Shown here piece after piece: positions 20,184 to 29,706 of a stretch of 64,000 nucleotides of DNA. The notes below the pieces were generated by a model. That model ran no database searches. It worked only from the letters and a program-made list of their open reading frames with translations, and was not told the origin of the DNA. The stretch lies in contig NZ_BDBV01000007.1 in NCBI RefSeq assembly GCF_001613165.1, forward strand, positions 37,975 through 101,974, written 5' to 3'. The stretch's first letter is position 1. Each line of letters starts with the position of its first letter. Source of the DNA: Nocardia mexicana NBRC 108244. GTDB lineage: Bacteria; Actinomycetota; Actinomycetes; Mycobacteriales; Mycobacteriaceae. A program made the position numbers and the translations under genes.

Positions 20184-21488
20184 GTGCATTCATGGAACGA
20201 GCTGTGGCGCAATGTGATCGCGAGGACGGTTCCGACAGTCAGGGACCTGTCGGCCGTTTTCAAGAGCGAGTACGACGACACCGCCTTCACGCTGCGCGGA
20301 ACCGCCGAATCGTTGTCGCACGTGGATCAGGCCGGCAGGCGGTTGATCGACAGCTGTGACGGACCGGAAGTCGGCTCGGGGGCAACCGGATCGCGATTGC
20401 GGGTGATAGCCGCCCGGCCCCATCATGAACTGAACACGCTGCTGTCCAAGTACGCCTACTCCGACGACGACGGCTGGACCGGCGGTGACAGTACCTATGT
20501 GCGGCGGCTACCCGACGGCCGCCACGTGATGATGTTCTCCGACACGTTCCTGGGGCGGGTGGCGGCCGACGGCACACGGGTGCGCGAAACCCCCTTCGTG
20601 AGCAACAGTTTCGTCGTGATCGAGCGCAGCGGAGAGATGCGGACGGTGCTCGGCAGAACACCCGGCGGCCAACTGCGGGCGGTATTGCCACCGGAGGGCG
20701 ACCAGTTCCATTGGCTCGGCGGGTCCCATGTCACCCGCAGAAACACCCTCGACGTGATGTTCCTGCGTTTCACCGGCGATTCACGGGTCACTGACACCGG
20801 CGGCGACTTCGATGCCGAACGCCTCCGGACTGCCCTGATACCGGGAGGACAGGGCGAACTGGAGCACCGGGCGAATCTGCTCGCTCGTTTCGACGCACGG
20901 GATCTGAGGCTGCTCGATGTGACTCCGATGCCCTCGGATACCGGGGTGCACTGGGCGTCGTGGGTGGAGCACGACCCCCGCACCGATCATTCCTATGTCT
21001 ACGGCGTGACGGACGCGGGGGCCGACAAATACATGCACATCGCGCGTGTCCCGGGTGACGACCTCCGGCAACAGTGGGAGTTCTTCGACGGGCAGGGCGG
21101 GTGGTCCCCGCGGGAGGCCGACTCGGCACCGCTGATGTCCGGCGTTGCCAACGAGTACAGCGTGGCCCGGTTGGATGACAAGCGCTTCCTACTCGTCACC
21201 CAGGACACCACCAGCCCCTACAGCCCGGACATCGTGGGTTACCTGTCGGATTCTCCTACCGGGCCGTTCACCTCGCCGACCCTGTTGTACCGGACGACCG
21301 AGTCCGGCCCCCTCGGCTTCTTCGGAGACGGCGACGTTGTCGTCTACAACGCTCACGAGCAGCCCGATCTGCGCAGGGGCAATGAATTGACCATCACCTA
21401 CAACCTCAACAGCAGTGTCCAGGGTGTGCTCGATGACAGCGCGAAGTATCGCCCGAACGCAGTCAACGTCAAATTCGAACTCGATTAG
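20184..21488 (+). CDS. DUF4185/DUF5005-like beta-propeller protein
   Basis: A 434-residue protein whose residues about 85-430 look like a five-bladed propeller of the DUF4185/DUF5005 kind. Typical segments are WTGGDSTYVRRLPDGRHVMMFSDTFLG, HWLGGSHV, and EYSVARLDDKRFLLVTQDTT (each quoted in part). Related proteins are found beside polysaccharide hydrolases, so sugar binding or cleavage is a reasonable guess only. The first 60 residues carry no signal peptide. It starts from an ATG-less region: the codon at 20184 is GTG. Base usage is less GC-rich than its neighbours, hinting at transfer. Confidence 0.75.
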   Translation: MHSWNELWRNVIARTVPTVRDLSAVFKSEYDDTAFTLRGTAESLSHVDQAGRRLIDSCDGPEVGSGATGSRLRVIAARPHHELNTLLSKYAYSDDDGWTGGDSTYVRRLPDGRHVMMFSDTFLGRVAADGTRVRETPFVSNSFVVIERSGEMRTVLGRTPGGQLRAVLPPEGDQFHWLGGSHVTRRNTLDVMFLRFTGDSRVTDTGGDFDAERLRTALIPGGQGELEHRANLLARFDARDLRLLDVTPMPSDTGVHWASWVEHDPRTDHSYVYGVTDAGADKYMHIARVPGDDLRQQWEFFDGQGGWSPREADSAPLMSGVANEYSVARLDDKRFLLVTQDTTSPYSPDIVGYLSDSPTGPFTSPTLLYRTTESGPLGFFGDGDVVVYNAHEQPDLRRGNELTITYNLNSSVQGVLDDSAKYRPNAVNVKFELD

Positions 21489-21506
21489 GGCAGCCCTGGG
21501 ACATCT

Positions 21507-22031
21507 CTATGGAACGACGACCTCGAGCGAAGCCGGGATATTGGCCTTGTCCGTTCGCAGGGTGAGCTGGACCCGGCCGGGGCCGGTTTCGGCGAGGACG
21601 ATGGCCGGGGACAGGCGCTGGCCCGCGGGGACGAAGCGGCTCACGCTGCCCGACTGCCCGGTGTCGAGGTTGCGCCAGTCGACGATCGCGGTCACGTCGC
21701 AGGCCAGCAGTTGCGGGCCCCACTCACCCACCGGCGAGAAGCCCTGGGTGATGCACAAGACGACCGAATGCGAGGCCCCGGGCGCCTCGGAGTACTGGTA
21801 GAGCGGGCCGTCGAAGGCGGTGCCCCCGGCCGACATCATGCCCGCGCACACGCCGTTCCCGAGCGTGAAGACCGGGCTGAGGTTGAAGTCGGTCTTCACG
21901 CACGTCCGCGGTCCGACGTTGGACCAGCCGAGCTGGCACGGCTCGCCGTCGTCGGCGGAGGCGGGTGCGGCCACTGCCAGACCCGCGCCGATGAATGCGG
22001 CGGTGGCCGCGCCCAGGAACGTGCGTTTCAT
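21507..22031 (-). CDS. Secreted hypothetical protein
   Basis: A 174-residue exported protein. Signal peptide MKRTFLGAATAAFIGAGLAV ends with a probable cut after APASA (about residue 26). The mature part has six or seven cysteines, some in pairs (EPCQLGW, RTCVKTD, VLCITQG), so disulfides are likely outside the membrane. No family recognised. AAGGGAG precedes the ATG. It converges with the propeller gene 18 bp away. Secreted small beta-rich proteins of this kind are common in Nocardia-type genomes, but this is a general impression and not a match. Confidence 0.75.
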   Translation of the reverse strand: MKRTFLGAATAAFIGAGLAVAAPASADDGEPCQLGWSNVGPRTCVKTDFNLSPVFTLGNGVCAGMMSAGGTAFDGPLYQYSEAPGASHSVVLCITQGFSPVGEWGPQLLACDVTAIVDWRNLDTGQSGSVSRFVPAGQRLSPAIVLAETGPGRVQLTLRTDKANIPASLEVVVP

Positions 22032-22199
22032 TCGTCGTACTCCCTTGTCCAGGCCAGTAGTTCACGAAAAGCATTGCCATGCTAGCGATACCGAGACCAG
22101 TGCTGCCGAGGTGTCTCGCTACTTATTGGCAAATCGCACGATTCCGTTACAACAAAGCCCGGGCAGGGTCTGCCCTCCCACCGCCGACGCCGCCGAATT

Positions 22200-23174
22200 T
22201 CAGGAAGCGGTCACCGCGGGCTCGACGATCGCGTCCGGCACGATGGCACGGGTCGGACCCGTTCCGACCGCCGTGGCGTGCGCGTCGATATCCACCACCT
22301 CCGCGCCCCGGATCGCCCGCTCGCAGCGGCGTGCCAAGTCGTGACGGTCGGGACCGGGACCTTCGATGGGCAGCAGAACCACCTCGGCGACAACGCCTTT
22401 CGAGCGCAGCACGCGACGGGCGGAGTCGGCGAAGGTGTCCAGCCCGACGAAGCCCGGCACCGTCGACAACTCGCCGTCGCGGTCGAGGTAGCGCACCCGG
22501 ATCGGCTGCACCGGCGTCGCGGTATCGACGGCGGCCTGGAACAGGGCCGGGCGCAACCGGCCGTGCGCACGGCCGCACCAGGTCGTGCCCTCGGGGAACA
22601 GGCCGACCCGCTCCCCCGCGGCCAGCCGCGCCGACATCGTGGCGACCACCTCGGGCAGTTGCCGGAGCCGTTCGCGGTCGATCGGGATCACCCGCATCAA
22701 CCGGGCGAGGGCACCCAGCACCGGCCAATCGATCAAGTCACCGCGGGCGACGAATCCCATGGGTTGCACGGCCGCCAGTGCGAGTACGTCGGTCCAGCCC
22801 ACATGCCCCGCCACCACGAGCAGCCCCTCACCGGCTGCCCGCGGTGGCGCACCGTCCGCGCCGTCGGTGTCCGGTCGCGCAGGCTCTCGCTCGTCGATGA
22901 TCCGCAAACGGATTCCGCAGCAATGCAATGCGGCGCGGGCGTAGCGCCGGTGCAGGCGGGTGCGCCGGCCGCGCGGGGTGGCCAGGTTGACCGCCGGGAA
23001 GCTGGCGAGCAGCGCGACCACGCCCAGCACCCGCGCCGTCGCGCGCACGGTCCCGGCCGTGGCGGACACATCGACGCAGCGGGGCCCGCACGGGCTCGAC
23101 GGCATCCAGTCGTGTACCGGCGCGGCCGGTGGGCACGACAGTGCGGAGGAACCGGGTGCTACCAAGGCGGGCAT
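22200..23174 (-). CDS. 1-acyl-glycerol-3-phosphate acyltransferase-like (PlsC family)
   Basis: A 324-residue membrane-associated acyltransferase. The PlsC motifs are visible in changed form: GHVGWTDVL for the HX4D box (His-Val-Gly-Trp-Thr-Asp) and GLFPEGTTW for the glycine-rich FPEGT box. An N-terminal hydrophobic stretch (VLGVVALLASFPAVNLA) anchors it. It follows the GNAT gene with only 5 bp between stop and ATG; a GTG at 23183 would overlap that stop. The pair equals mycobacterial Rv3027c-Rv3026c. GNAT plus PlsC is the arrangement of ornithine-lipid synthesis (OlsB, OlsA), which suggests an aminolipid but is inference. Confidence 0.93.
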   Translation of the reverse strand: MPALVAPGSSALSCPPAAPVHDWMPSSPCGPRCVDVSATAGTVRATARVLGVVALLASFPAVNLATPRGRRTRLHRRYARAALHCCGIRLRIIDEREPARPDTDGADGAPPRAAGEGLLVVAGHVGWTDVLALAAVQPMGFVARGDLIDWPVLGALARLMRVIPIDRERLRQLPEVVATMSARLAAGERVGLFPEGTTWCGRAHGRLRPALFQAAVDTATPVQPIRVRYLDRDGELSTVPGFVGLDTFADSARRVLRSKGVVAEVVLLPIEGPGPDRHDLARRCERAIRGAEVVDIDAHATAVGTGPTRAIVPDAIVEPAVTAS

Positions 23175-23179
23175 CGCAA

Positions 23180-24004
23180 TCACCGTCCGTCGAAGGTATT
23201 CGCGGCGCTCTGTAACCGATCCAGGTAGCGCCGGTTGATGGTCTCCATGCCGAGCAGCGCGACGAAATCCGCGACGCCGAAGTCCGGGTCGTGCGCGGGC
23301 TCGCCGCAGATCTCCGCGCCCAGGCGCAGGTATCCGCGCAGCAGCGGCGGAAGTTTCGGCCGCGCGGGCGGTTCCAGCTCGTCGAGGGTGCGGCCGTCGA
23401 CGACCACCGGATTGCGCGGCAGCACCCGCCGCGCCGGATCGCCGCCGTGCTTGGCCAGCAACAGGTCTCGCACGCCGCGCACGTTCGCGCCGACCGGGTC
23501 GGCCGGGCCGTCCTGCATCGGCACCGACACGCAGCCCATCACCCAGTCGTAGCCGGTGAGCTGGATGTAGTGCAGGATGCCCGCCCACATCAGCGTCAGG
23601 GTGGAGCCGTTGCGGTGGTCGGGCACGACGCAGGCGCGGCCCATCTCCACGATCCGCTGGCCCTCGGGATCCATTGCGGTCAAATCGAATTCGGTGGCGG
23701 TGTAGTACCCGCCCGCGGCGGCCACCTTGTCCGGCGGCAGCATCCGGTAGCAGCCGACGAACTGATCGGTCAGCTCGTCGCGCACCAGTAGGTGGTCGCA
23801 GTGCTCGTCGAAACGGTCGGCGTCGAGACCGTCGGCGCTGTCGGGAACGGTGAACCCGGGCTCGGACGCGAACACCTGGTAGCGCAGCCGCTGCGCCGCG
23901 CGACGGTGCTCCGGGTCGGAGGATACGACCAGCGAATACTGCGGCCGCTCCACCCCTGTGTCCGTCGTGCGGGCCGGCGCTGTCAACACGGACATTGTTG
24001 TCAT
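23180..24004 (-). CDS. GNAT family N-acyltransferase (OlsB-like, Rv3027c-like)
   Basis: A 274-residue N-acyltransferase with the acyl-homoserine-lactone-synthase/ornithine-acyl fold. QRLRYQVFASEPGF and DRFDEHCDHLLVRDE match the start of OlsB-type proteins, where a beta-hydroxy fatty acid is moved from ACP to ornithine. IVEMGRACVVPDHRNGSTL is the conserved acyl-site region. The ATG at 24004 was chosen because the frame upstream overlaps the MarR gene. It shares a transcript with the PlsC-like gene. The 152-bp leader has a 10-bp inverted repeat (24068-24106). The lipid product is unverified. Confidence 0.9.
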   Translation of the reverse strand: MTTMSVLTAPARTTDTGVERPQYSLVVSSDPEHRRAAQRLRYQVFASEPGFTVPDSADGLDADRFDEHCDHLLVRDELTDQFVGCYRMLPPDKVAAAGGYYTATEFDLTAMDPEGQRIVEMGRACVVPDHRNGSTLTLMWAGILHYIQLTGYDWVMGCVSVPMQDGPADPVGANVRGVRDLLLAKHGGDPARRVLPRNPVVVDGRTLDELEPPARPKLPPLLRGYLRLGAEICGEPAHDPDFGVADFVALLGMETINRRYLDRLQSAANTFDGR

Positions 24005-24067
24005 GTCCCGATGAAGCCAGCCGGAATCGGCCTCGGGGCTACCGCCGAGTGTCCTGCCGATGCCAGT

Positions 24068-24106
24068 CCGGTGAACGAGACGACGATCACACCCGGCGTT
24101 CACCGG
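24068..24106 (-). promoter_or_regulatory. Inverted repeat upstream of GNAT/PlsC pair
   Basis: CCGGTGAACG (24068-24077) and CGTTCACCGG (24097-24106) are perfect 10-bp arms separated by 19 nt. The element lies 64 bp upstream of the GNAT start, on the MarR-distal side. It may be an mRNA stem or a regulator site. I could not match it to a known riboswitch consensus. Confidence 0.45.
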
Positions 24107-24156
24107 CTCGATACGCCGGGTTCGCCCAGTTTGCGTGCCGCACACCTGACCAGCGG

Positions 24157-24639
24157 TCAGGGCAGCACAGTACCCCGGAACCCGGGCGCCGAGATGCGGC
24201 GGGTGTGCCCGACCAGGATGTCGGTGGTGCGGCGCACCCAGTCGATGATGGCCGCCAGCTCGGCGGGGCCGTATCGCGCGGCCAGCTCGGTCATGTCCTG
24301 GCCGAAGGGCACGAACACGGCCGCGAGCAACGCGTCGACCTCCGCATTGGGAACGAGCTCGACCAGCACCTTGCGGCGGTCGTGCGGGTCGCGGGTGCGG
24401 CGCGCGTATCCGGCCTTCTCCAGCCGGTCGACCAGGCCGGTGACGGCGCCCGTGGTGAGGCCCGTGTGCTCGGCGATCGTCCCGGCCGGAACCGGTCCCA
24501 GCAGGCGCAGCGTGTCCATGCACTTGCGATCGGAAGCGCTGAGCCCCAACAGTTTTCCCGTCGCCGCGTGGAAGTTCACCATGGCGGTCGCGAACTCGCG
24601 GCCGAACACGGTGGTGTCCGCCGGTGCTTCTTGCGTCAT
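24157..24639 (-). CDS. MarR family transcriptional regulator
   Basis: A 160-residue MarR winged helix protein. The recognition region is GTIAEHTGLTTGAVTGLVDRLEKAG, and the wing is RTRDPHDRRKVLVEL, both close to the family pattern. It is divergent from the VC0807-like membrane protein gene across 102 bp holding a perfect CTTAG palindrome, so it most likely represses that gene and itself. No cysteine sensor is obvious (Cys40 in SDRKCMDTL is possible). The ligand is unknown. Confidence 0.94.
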   Translation of the reverse strand: MTQEAPADTTVFGREFATAMVNFHAATGKLLGLSASDRKCMDTLRLLGPVPAGTIAEHTGLTTGAVTGLVDRLEKAGYARRTRDPHDRRKVLVELVPNAEVDALLAAVFVPFGQDMTELAARYGPAELAAIIDWVRRTTDILVGHTRRISAPGFRGTVLP

Positions 24640-24652
24640 GTCTCCACCTTAC

Positions 24653-24684
24653 CTTAGTCTCTAACTATCTTAGTACCTAAGATA
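24653..24684. promoter_or_regulatory. MarR operator candidates (tandem palindromes)
   Basis: TATCTTAG-TAC-CTAAGATA (24666-24684) is a perfect palindrome with 8-bp arms. Immediately before it, CTTAG-TCT-CTAAC (24653-24665) is an imperfect copy with the same spacing. Both lie in the gap between the MarR gene and the divergent membrane-protein gene. The AT-richness in a GC-rich genome also marks the promoter. Confidence 0.75.
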
Positions 24685-24741
24685 TTCTCGGCTGAGGCAA
24701 GGCTGAGCGCAGCATCCGCCGGACAGGAACAGGAGAATCCG

Positions 24742-25614
24742 ATGCCGGATATCGACAAGCGCACCAAGGCGTTCTGGATCGCCACCGCCGTCGCCAACCT
24801 GGCGGTGGACATCCTGCTTCCGACGCTGGTCTTCGCACTCCTCGCGCCCACCGGGCTGCCCGCCACGCTGCGCCTGGCACTCGGTGGCACCCTGATCGCG
24901 GCCAAGGCGATGGGCGGGCGCATCGAGACCGGGCAGTTCCGCTGGCGGTTCGCGGCGGTCGCGGCGGTCGTGCCCACCGCCGCGATCATCGGCTGTCACC
25001 TGGCAGGCCGCACGGACACCGCCAGCATGGTCGCGGGTCCGGTCGCCGCCGCGGCGATCGTGGTCGCGGATCTGGCACGGAACCGATTCGGCAGCGGCAC
25101 AGGGCAATCCATCGACGGGTTCGCCGTGCTGGTGCTCGCGGAGGTGGTGGCGGGCATCGTGCTGACCTCGATCAGCGGCGATCCCCGGTTCGTGCTCGCC
25201 CGCAGTTCGTTCTATCTCGCGCTGGCCGGGGCCTTCATCCTCGCGACCACCTGGACCCGGCGTCCGCTCATCCGAGAAGCCCTCAAACCTGTTACCGCGA
25301 ACGGGGATCCACGGCGGGGCGCGGCCTTCGACCGGCTGTGGGACGAATCGAAGCGGTTCCGGAGGATCTACCGCTGGGTCAACGCCTCGCTCGGCGCGGC
25401 CCTGCTCGCCGACGCCGCGGTGCGCACGGCCGTGATCTACGGCTACCCCGCCGACGAGGTCGGGCGCGCCTCGCTCATGTCGCAGCTGCCGTTCGTGATC
25501 CTGATCGGCGGATGGTTCCTGATCAACCGCGGACTGGTGATTCCGCGGGCCGTCCGCCTGCTGGACGCGGAGATGTCCGGGCCCGCCGGGGTTCCGGCGG
25601 GCTCGGCACGGTAG
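24742..25614 (+). CDS. VC0807-like integral membrane protein
   Basis: A 290-residue protein with about seven or eight hydrophobic segments, among them LAVDILLPTLVFALLA, FAAVAAVVPTAAIIGC and LPFVILIGGWFLINRGLVIP. The repeat-like halves and the segment RRGAAFDRLWDESKRFRRIYR between them match the VC0807-type membrane family, whose function is unknown. AGGAGA correctly spaced before the ATG at 24742 supports the start. It is divergent from the MarR gene and likely controlled by it. A transport or membrane-stress role is a guess. Confidence 0.85.
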   Translation: MPDIDKRTKAFWIATAVANLAVDILLPTLVFALLAPTGLPATLRLALGGTLIAAKAMGGRIETGQFRWRFAAVAAVVPTAAIIGCHLAGRTDTASMVAGPVAAAAIVVADLARNRFGSGTGQSIDGFAVLVLAEVVAGIVLTSISGDPRFVLARSSFYLALAGAFILATTWTRRPLIREALKPVTANGDPRRGAAFDRLWDESKRFRRIYRWVNASLGAALLADAAVRTAVIYGYPADEVGRASLMSQLPFVILIGGWFLINRGLVIPRAVRLLDAEMSGPAGVPAGSAR

Positions 25615-25638
25615 TACAGCATCGAAAGCGACTGCGGC

Positions 25639-26396
25639 TCAGGCATTCTCGCGGGCGAAGCTACGGGCACCGATCACCATCAGGACCAGCGCCACGGCCA
25701 GGGTGAGGCCGGTCCCCCAGTAGACCTCCGAATCCCCGAAGTCGCCGCGGAACAGCGCACGAGCCGCTTCCACGGTGTGCGAGAACGGATTCACCGTCCC
25801 GATGGTCTGCAACCAGGTCGGGCCGACGCTCAGCGGCAGCAGGATGCCCGACAGCAGCATCAGCGGCACGGAGAGGCTGTTCAGCATCGAAGCGAGCGTC
25901 TCCTCCGAGCGCGCCCACAGCCCCAGGGCATAGGAGGCCGCCGCCAGACCGGCCCCCATCACCGCGATCAACAGCACCGACAGCACCAGGCCCAGCGGAT
26001 CCGGCCGCAGACCGAACGCCAGCGCGGCCACCGCGACCAGCAGTAGCGCCTGCACGATCAGCACCGCCATATCCTTCAGCACGCGGCCGAGCAGCAGGGC
26101 GCCGCGGCTCGCCGGGGTCACCCGCTGCCGCTCCACGACGCCCGCCCGCAACTCCATGACGATGCCGAACCCGACGTAGATCGCGCCGAACAGGCCGATC
26201 TGAATGACCAGCGCCGGTGTCAACACCTCCCAGGGATCGGAATCCGGGCCCAGCGCGGGCGCGATGCCCTTCACCAGCGGGCCGAACAACACCAGATACA
26301 GCACCGGCTGCGACAGCCCGATCAGCACCCAGACCGGATTGCGCAGGTTCGCCCGCAGCTGGGACCAGAAGATCAGTCCGGTATCGCGCAGAAATG

Positions 26397-26400
<4 letters not shown>
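25639..26400 (-). CDS. ABC-2 type transporter permease (DrrB-like)
   Basis: A 253-residue permease with six hydrophobic helices, including LVIQIGLFGAIYVGFGIVME, LSVLLIAVMGAGLAAASYA and LSVPLMLLSGILLPLSVGPT (the ABC-2 signature region before helix 5), and a final LTLAVALVLMVIGA. It forms an exporter with the ATPase encoded just upstream; the start codon overlaps the ATPase stop as ATGA (26397-26400). Drug or lipid export is usual for DrrAB-type pairs. The gene converges with the VC0807-like gene. Confidence 0.95.
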
Positions 26401-27413
<1,013 letters not shown>

Positions 27414-27440
27414 GCCGGTAACGGTAGAAACGACGAGCCA

Positions 27441-27469
27441 AATAGTCAAGCTTTACTATTCAGTCTTGA
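27441..27469. promoter_or_regulatory. PadR operator candidate
   Basis: AATAGT (27441-27446) and ACTATT (27455-27460) are inverted arms separated by 8 nt, the spacing seen in PadR-family sites. TCAAG (27446-27450) and CTTGA (27465-27469) form a second overlapping inverted repeat. The block is strongly AT-rich and lies between the padR stop and the DrrA-like start. It would let PadR control the exporter. Confidence 0.65.
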
Positions 27470-27474
27470 TTAAG

Positions 27475-28122
27475 CTAGCCCCGCGCACCGTCCTCCGCCT
27501 CGCCACCGCCCACCCGCAGATGCCCCAGCACCTCGTAGGGCTCCCCCGACCACACATCCAATTCGCCGCTTTCGATGCGCTGCAGGGTCTTTCGCGACCA
27601 CTCCAGATCCGCGCGGGTGTGGTCGGCGGCCAGCCGGATGTTGTCGGCGACGTGATACGGCTCGGCCTCGCGCGGATCGCCGCTGCCGGCCAGGATGCGA
27701 TCCACCTCGCGCTCGAGATACACGAGATCGGCCTCGAACTTGAGGATCCGGCCCTGCAGCGCGGCGATCACGTCTTCGCGCGGCGCGTACGGGATCAGCG
27801 CCACCGCCGCGTAGTACGGATGCTTCGGCGGTTCGGTCGACCACAGCGCCTCGCGCAGCATGTCGCCGAACACCTTCTCCCCCTCGGAGGTCAGCCGGTA
27901 GGTGGTGCGCTCGGGCCGCGCCCCGTCCTGCCCCACGCCCTCGACGTCGATCAGCCCGTCCCGCTGCATCGTCTTCAGCGCGCCGTACACCGAACCGGGT
28001 TTGATATTCGCCCACTCGTCGGCATGCCACGACAGCAACTCCCGCCGCACGTCGTACCCGTGCACCGGTTGCAACAACCGCACTACCGCCAGAACCAGTA
28101 ACCGCGTCGTAGGAACAGCCAT
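27475..28122 (-). CDS. PadR family transcriptional regulator
   Basis: A 215-residue PadR protein of the longer subfamily. The N-terminal winged helix reads LLVLAVVRLLQPVHGYDVRREL followed by GSVYGALKTMQRDGLI, and the C-terminal helical dimerisation part contains AALQGRILKFEADLVYLE. The ATG at 28122 begins MAVPTTRLLVLAVVR; longer frames run into the opposite strand's promoter. It lies directly upstream of a DrrAB-type exporter, a common PadR target set in which drug binding relieves repression. An operator with N8 spacing follows its stop codon. Confidence 0.94.
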   Translation of the reverse strand: MAVPTTRLLVLAVVRLLQPVHGYDVRRELLSWHADEWANIKPGSVYGALKTMQRDGLIDVEGVGQDGARPERTTYRLTSEGEKVFGDMLREALWSTEPPKHPYYAAVALIPYAPREDVIAALQGRILKFEADLVYLEREVDRILAGSGDPREAEPYHVADNIRLAADHTRADLEWSRKTLQRIESGELDVWSGEPYEVLGHLRVGGGEAEDGARG

Positions 28123-28181
28123 GCCCGAATTCTGCCCCCACCACCGTGCCGGAGCCCGCACCGCCCGCCTCTGCGATCGAT

Positions 28182-28730
28182 TCAGCGGTGGCGGGAACGG
28201 TAATTCGCGACGTTCACGCGATTGCCGCAGATCTCGGGCATACAGAAGCGACGCCGACCCGCCCGGCTGCTGTCGACGAATACGCCGTCGCACACCGGCG
28301 ACGCACACCGCCGGAAGCGATCGTGCCCGAGAGCGTGCACCACACCGAGCAGACCGGCACCGGCCGCCATACCGATCTCCTCCGACAGCGACACATCGGG
28401 CCGGGACACGATCCACCACTGCCGGCGACCGGCCGCGTCGCGAAGCAGCTGCGGCCCGGCACAGCCCGCGGCCACCAGCGCGTTCGCGGCGTCCACCAGC
28501 TCATCCTCGGCGGATTCGATGATGGCGCGCAACAGCTTCCGGAGACGATGCACCTCGCGCACCTCGGCGGCGGCGACCCGGCGATCGCCCAGTTCATGAG
28601 CGGCGAGGAACTGCGCGAGCGCGGTCGGATCGGGCAGCGCCTCACCGGCGGTGCGGACTCGCGGATCGGTATTCACCAGGTCCGTGGCCAGCTGCGCGCC
28701 GGAGGTGTAATCGGATAAGAGTTGTTTCAC
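28182..28730 (-). CDS. CGNR zinc finger (ABATE domain) putative regulator
   Basis: A 182-residue protein with an N-terminal ABATE domain (LATDLVNTDPRVRTAGEAL...) and a C-terminal CGNR zinc finger. The finger holds CASPVCDGVFVDSSRAGRRR then FCMPEICGNRVNVANYR, with the expected four cysteines. Such proteins are believed to be DNA-binding stress or metabolism regulators. It begins with GTG (28730), divergent from the alpha/beta hydrolase across 62 bp if the hydrolase starts at 28793. A CTTAC-N12-GTAAG repeat lies in the gap, so the hydrolase is its likely target. Confidence 0.9.
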   Translation of the reverse strand: MKQLLSDYTSGAQLATDLVNTDPRVRTAGEALPDPTALAQFLAAHELGDRRVAAAEVREVHRLRKLLRAIIESAEDELVDAANALVAAGCAGPQLLRDAAGRRQWWIVSRPDVSLSEEIGMAAGAGLLGVVHALGHDRFRRCASPVCDGVFVDSSRAGRRRFCMPEICGNRVNVANYRSRHR

Positions 28731-28732
28731 AC

Positions 28733-28754
28733 CTTACTCCAGAGTTACGGTAAG
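28733..28754. promoter_or_regulatory. Inverted repeat between CGNR regulator and hydrolase
   Basis: CTTAC (28733-28737) is mirrored by GTAAG (28750-28754) over 12 nt, and related half-sites TTACGGTAA and TTTACC follow. It lies between the divergent GTG starts. If the hydrolase began at the GTG at 28754 the site would overlap its coding region, which favours the later start at 28793. Confidence 0.45.
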
Positions 28755-28792
28755 TGGAGAAATCTCAGTTTACCTATTACCTGGAGAGCGCT

Positions 28793-29635
28793 GTGCGAAC
28801 TGCCTGGAACCTTGCGGAGCGAATTCACGTCACCGGCGGCGAGGTCGCCGCCGGCCGGTTCGGCGACGGTCCACCGGTGGTGCTGGTGCACGGCACACCG
28901 GCCTCGTCCTACCTGTGGCGCAATGTCGTTCCGGAATTGGCGCAACGGCACACCGTCTACGTGTGGGATCTGCTCGGATACGGAGATTCCCGGCTCGCCG
29001 CGGACGCGGCACCGTCGATCGCCCTGCAGGCCCGCACCCTCGCCGAACTGGTCGAGCACTGGGCACTGGACGCCCCGGCGCTGGTCGGTCACGACATCGG
29101 CGGTGGTGTCGTGATGCGCGCACACCTGGTCGAGCAGGTCCCGGCCCGGGGGCTCGCGCTACTGGACGCCGCCGTGCTCGGCCCGTGGAACACCGCGTTC
29201 ACCGAACACATGCAGGGCCATGCGGAGGCGTATCGCACGATGCCACCGGACGTCTTCGCCGACATCATCGGCCCGCGCCTGCGCACGGCGACCCACCGCC
29301 CGCTCTCCGACGCCGACCTGTCGGCCTACCTCGCCCCGTGGCACGGTCCCGACGGCCAGCAGCGCTGGATCGATCAGGTGGTGGCCGTCGATCACACCGA
29401 CACCGCCGCGGCGGTCGCCCGGCTCGGCGAGGTCACCGCGCCCACCCTGGTGCTGTGGGGCGAAAAGGACCGCTGGCTCACCCCGGACACCGGCGCGCGT
29501 CTGGCGACCGCCATCGCCGACGCCCGCTTCGAAACCATCCCGGGCGCAGGACATTTCATCGCCGAGGACCGACCTCGTGCCACCGCGACCGCCCTCACCC
29601 GATTCCTCGCCCTGCTCTCCGAGCCGATCGGGTGA
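28793..29635 (+). CDS. Alpha/beta hydrolase, Asp nucleophile (epoxide hydrolase/dehalogenase-like)
   Basis: A 280-residue alpha/beta hydrolase. VLVHGTPASSYLWRNVVPEL gives the oxyanion HG motif. The nucleophile elbow GHDIGGG carries Asp and not Ser, which points to an epoxide hydrolase or haloalkane dehalogenase mechanism. The C-terminal LWGEKDRWL and GAGHFIAED supply the acid and His. The GTG at 28793 has GGAG six bases upstream, better than the GTG at 28754. It is divergent from the CGNR regulator. Substrate unknown; it ends 71 bp from the converging glycosyltransferase. Confidence 0.92.
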   Translation: MRTAWNLAERIHVTGGEVAAGRFGDGPPVVLVHGTPASSYLWRNVVPELAQRHTVYVWDLLGYGDSRLAADAAPSIALQARTLAELVEHWALDAPALVGHDIGGGVVMRAHLVEQVPARGLALLDAAVLGPWNTAFTEHMQGHAEAYRTMPPDVFADIIGPRLRTATHRPLSDADLSAYLAPWHGPDGQQRWIDQVVAVDHTDTAAAVARLGEVTAPTLVLWGEKDRWLTPDTGARLATAIADARFETIPGAGHFIAEDRPRATATALTRFLALLSEPIG

Positions 29636-29706
29636 ATCGACACAGCCCGGCCGTGCGTGCCCGAGCAGTGCGCGACACAGCGAAAGCCGGTGCCGCCGAG
29701 AAAGTT

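Noticed and set aside
24004..24156. Cobalamin or other known riboswitch before the GNAT gene
   Set aside because: Only the inverted repeat is clear. The B12 box and other consensus elements were not found.
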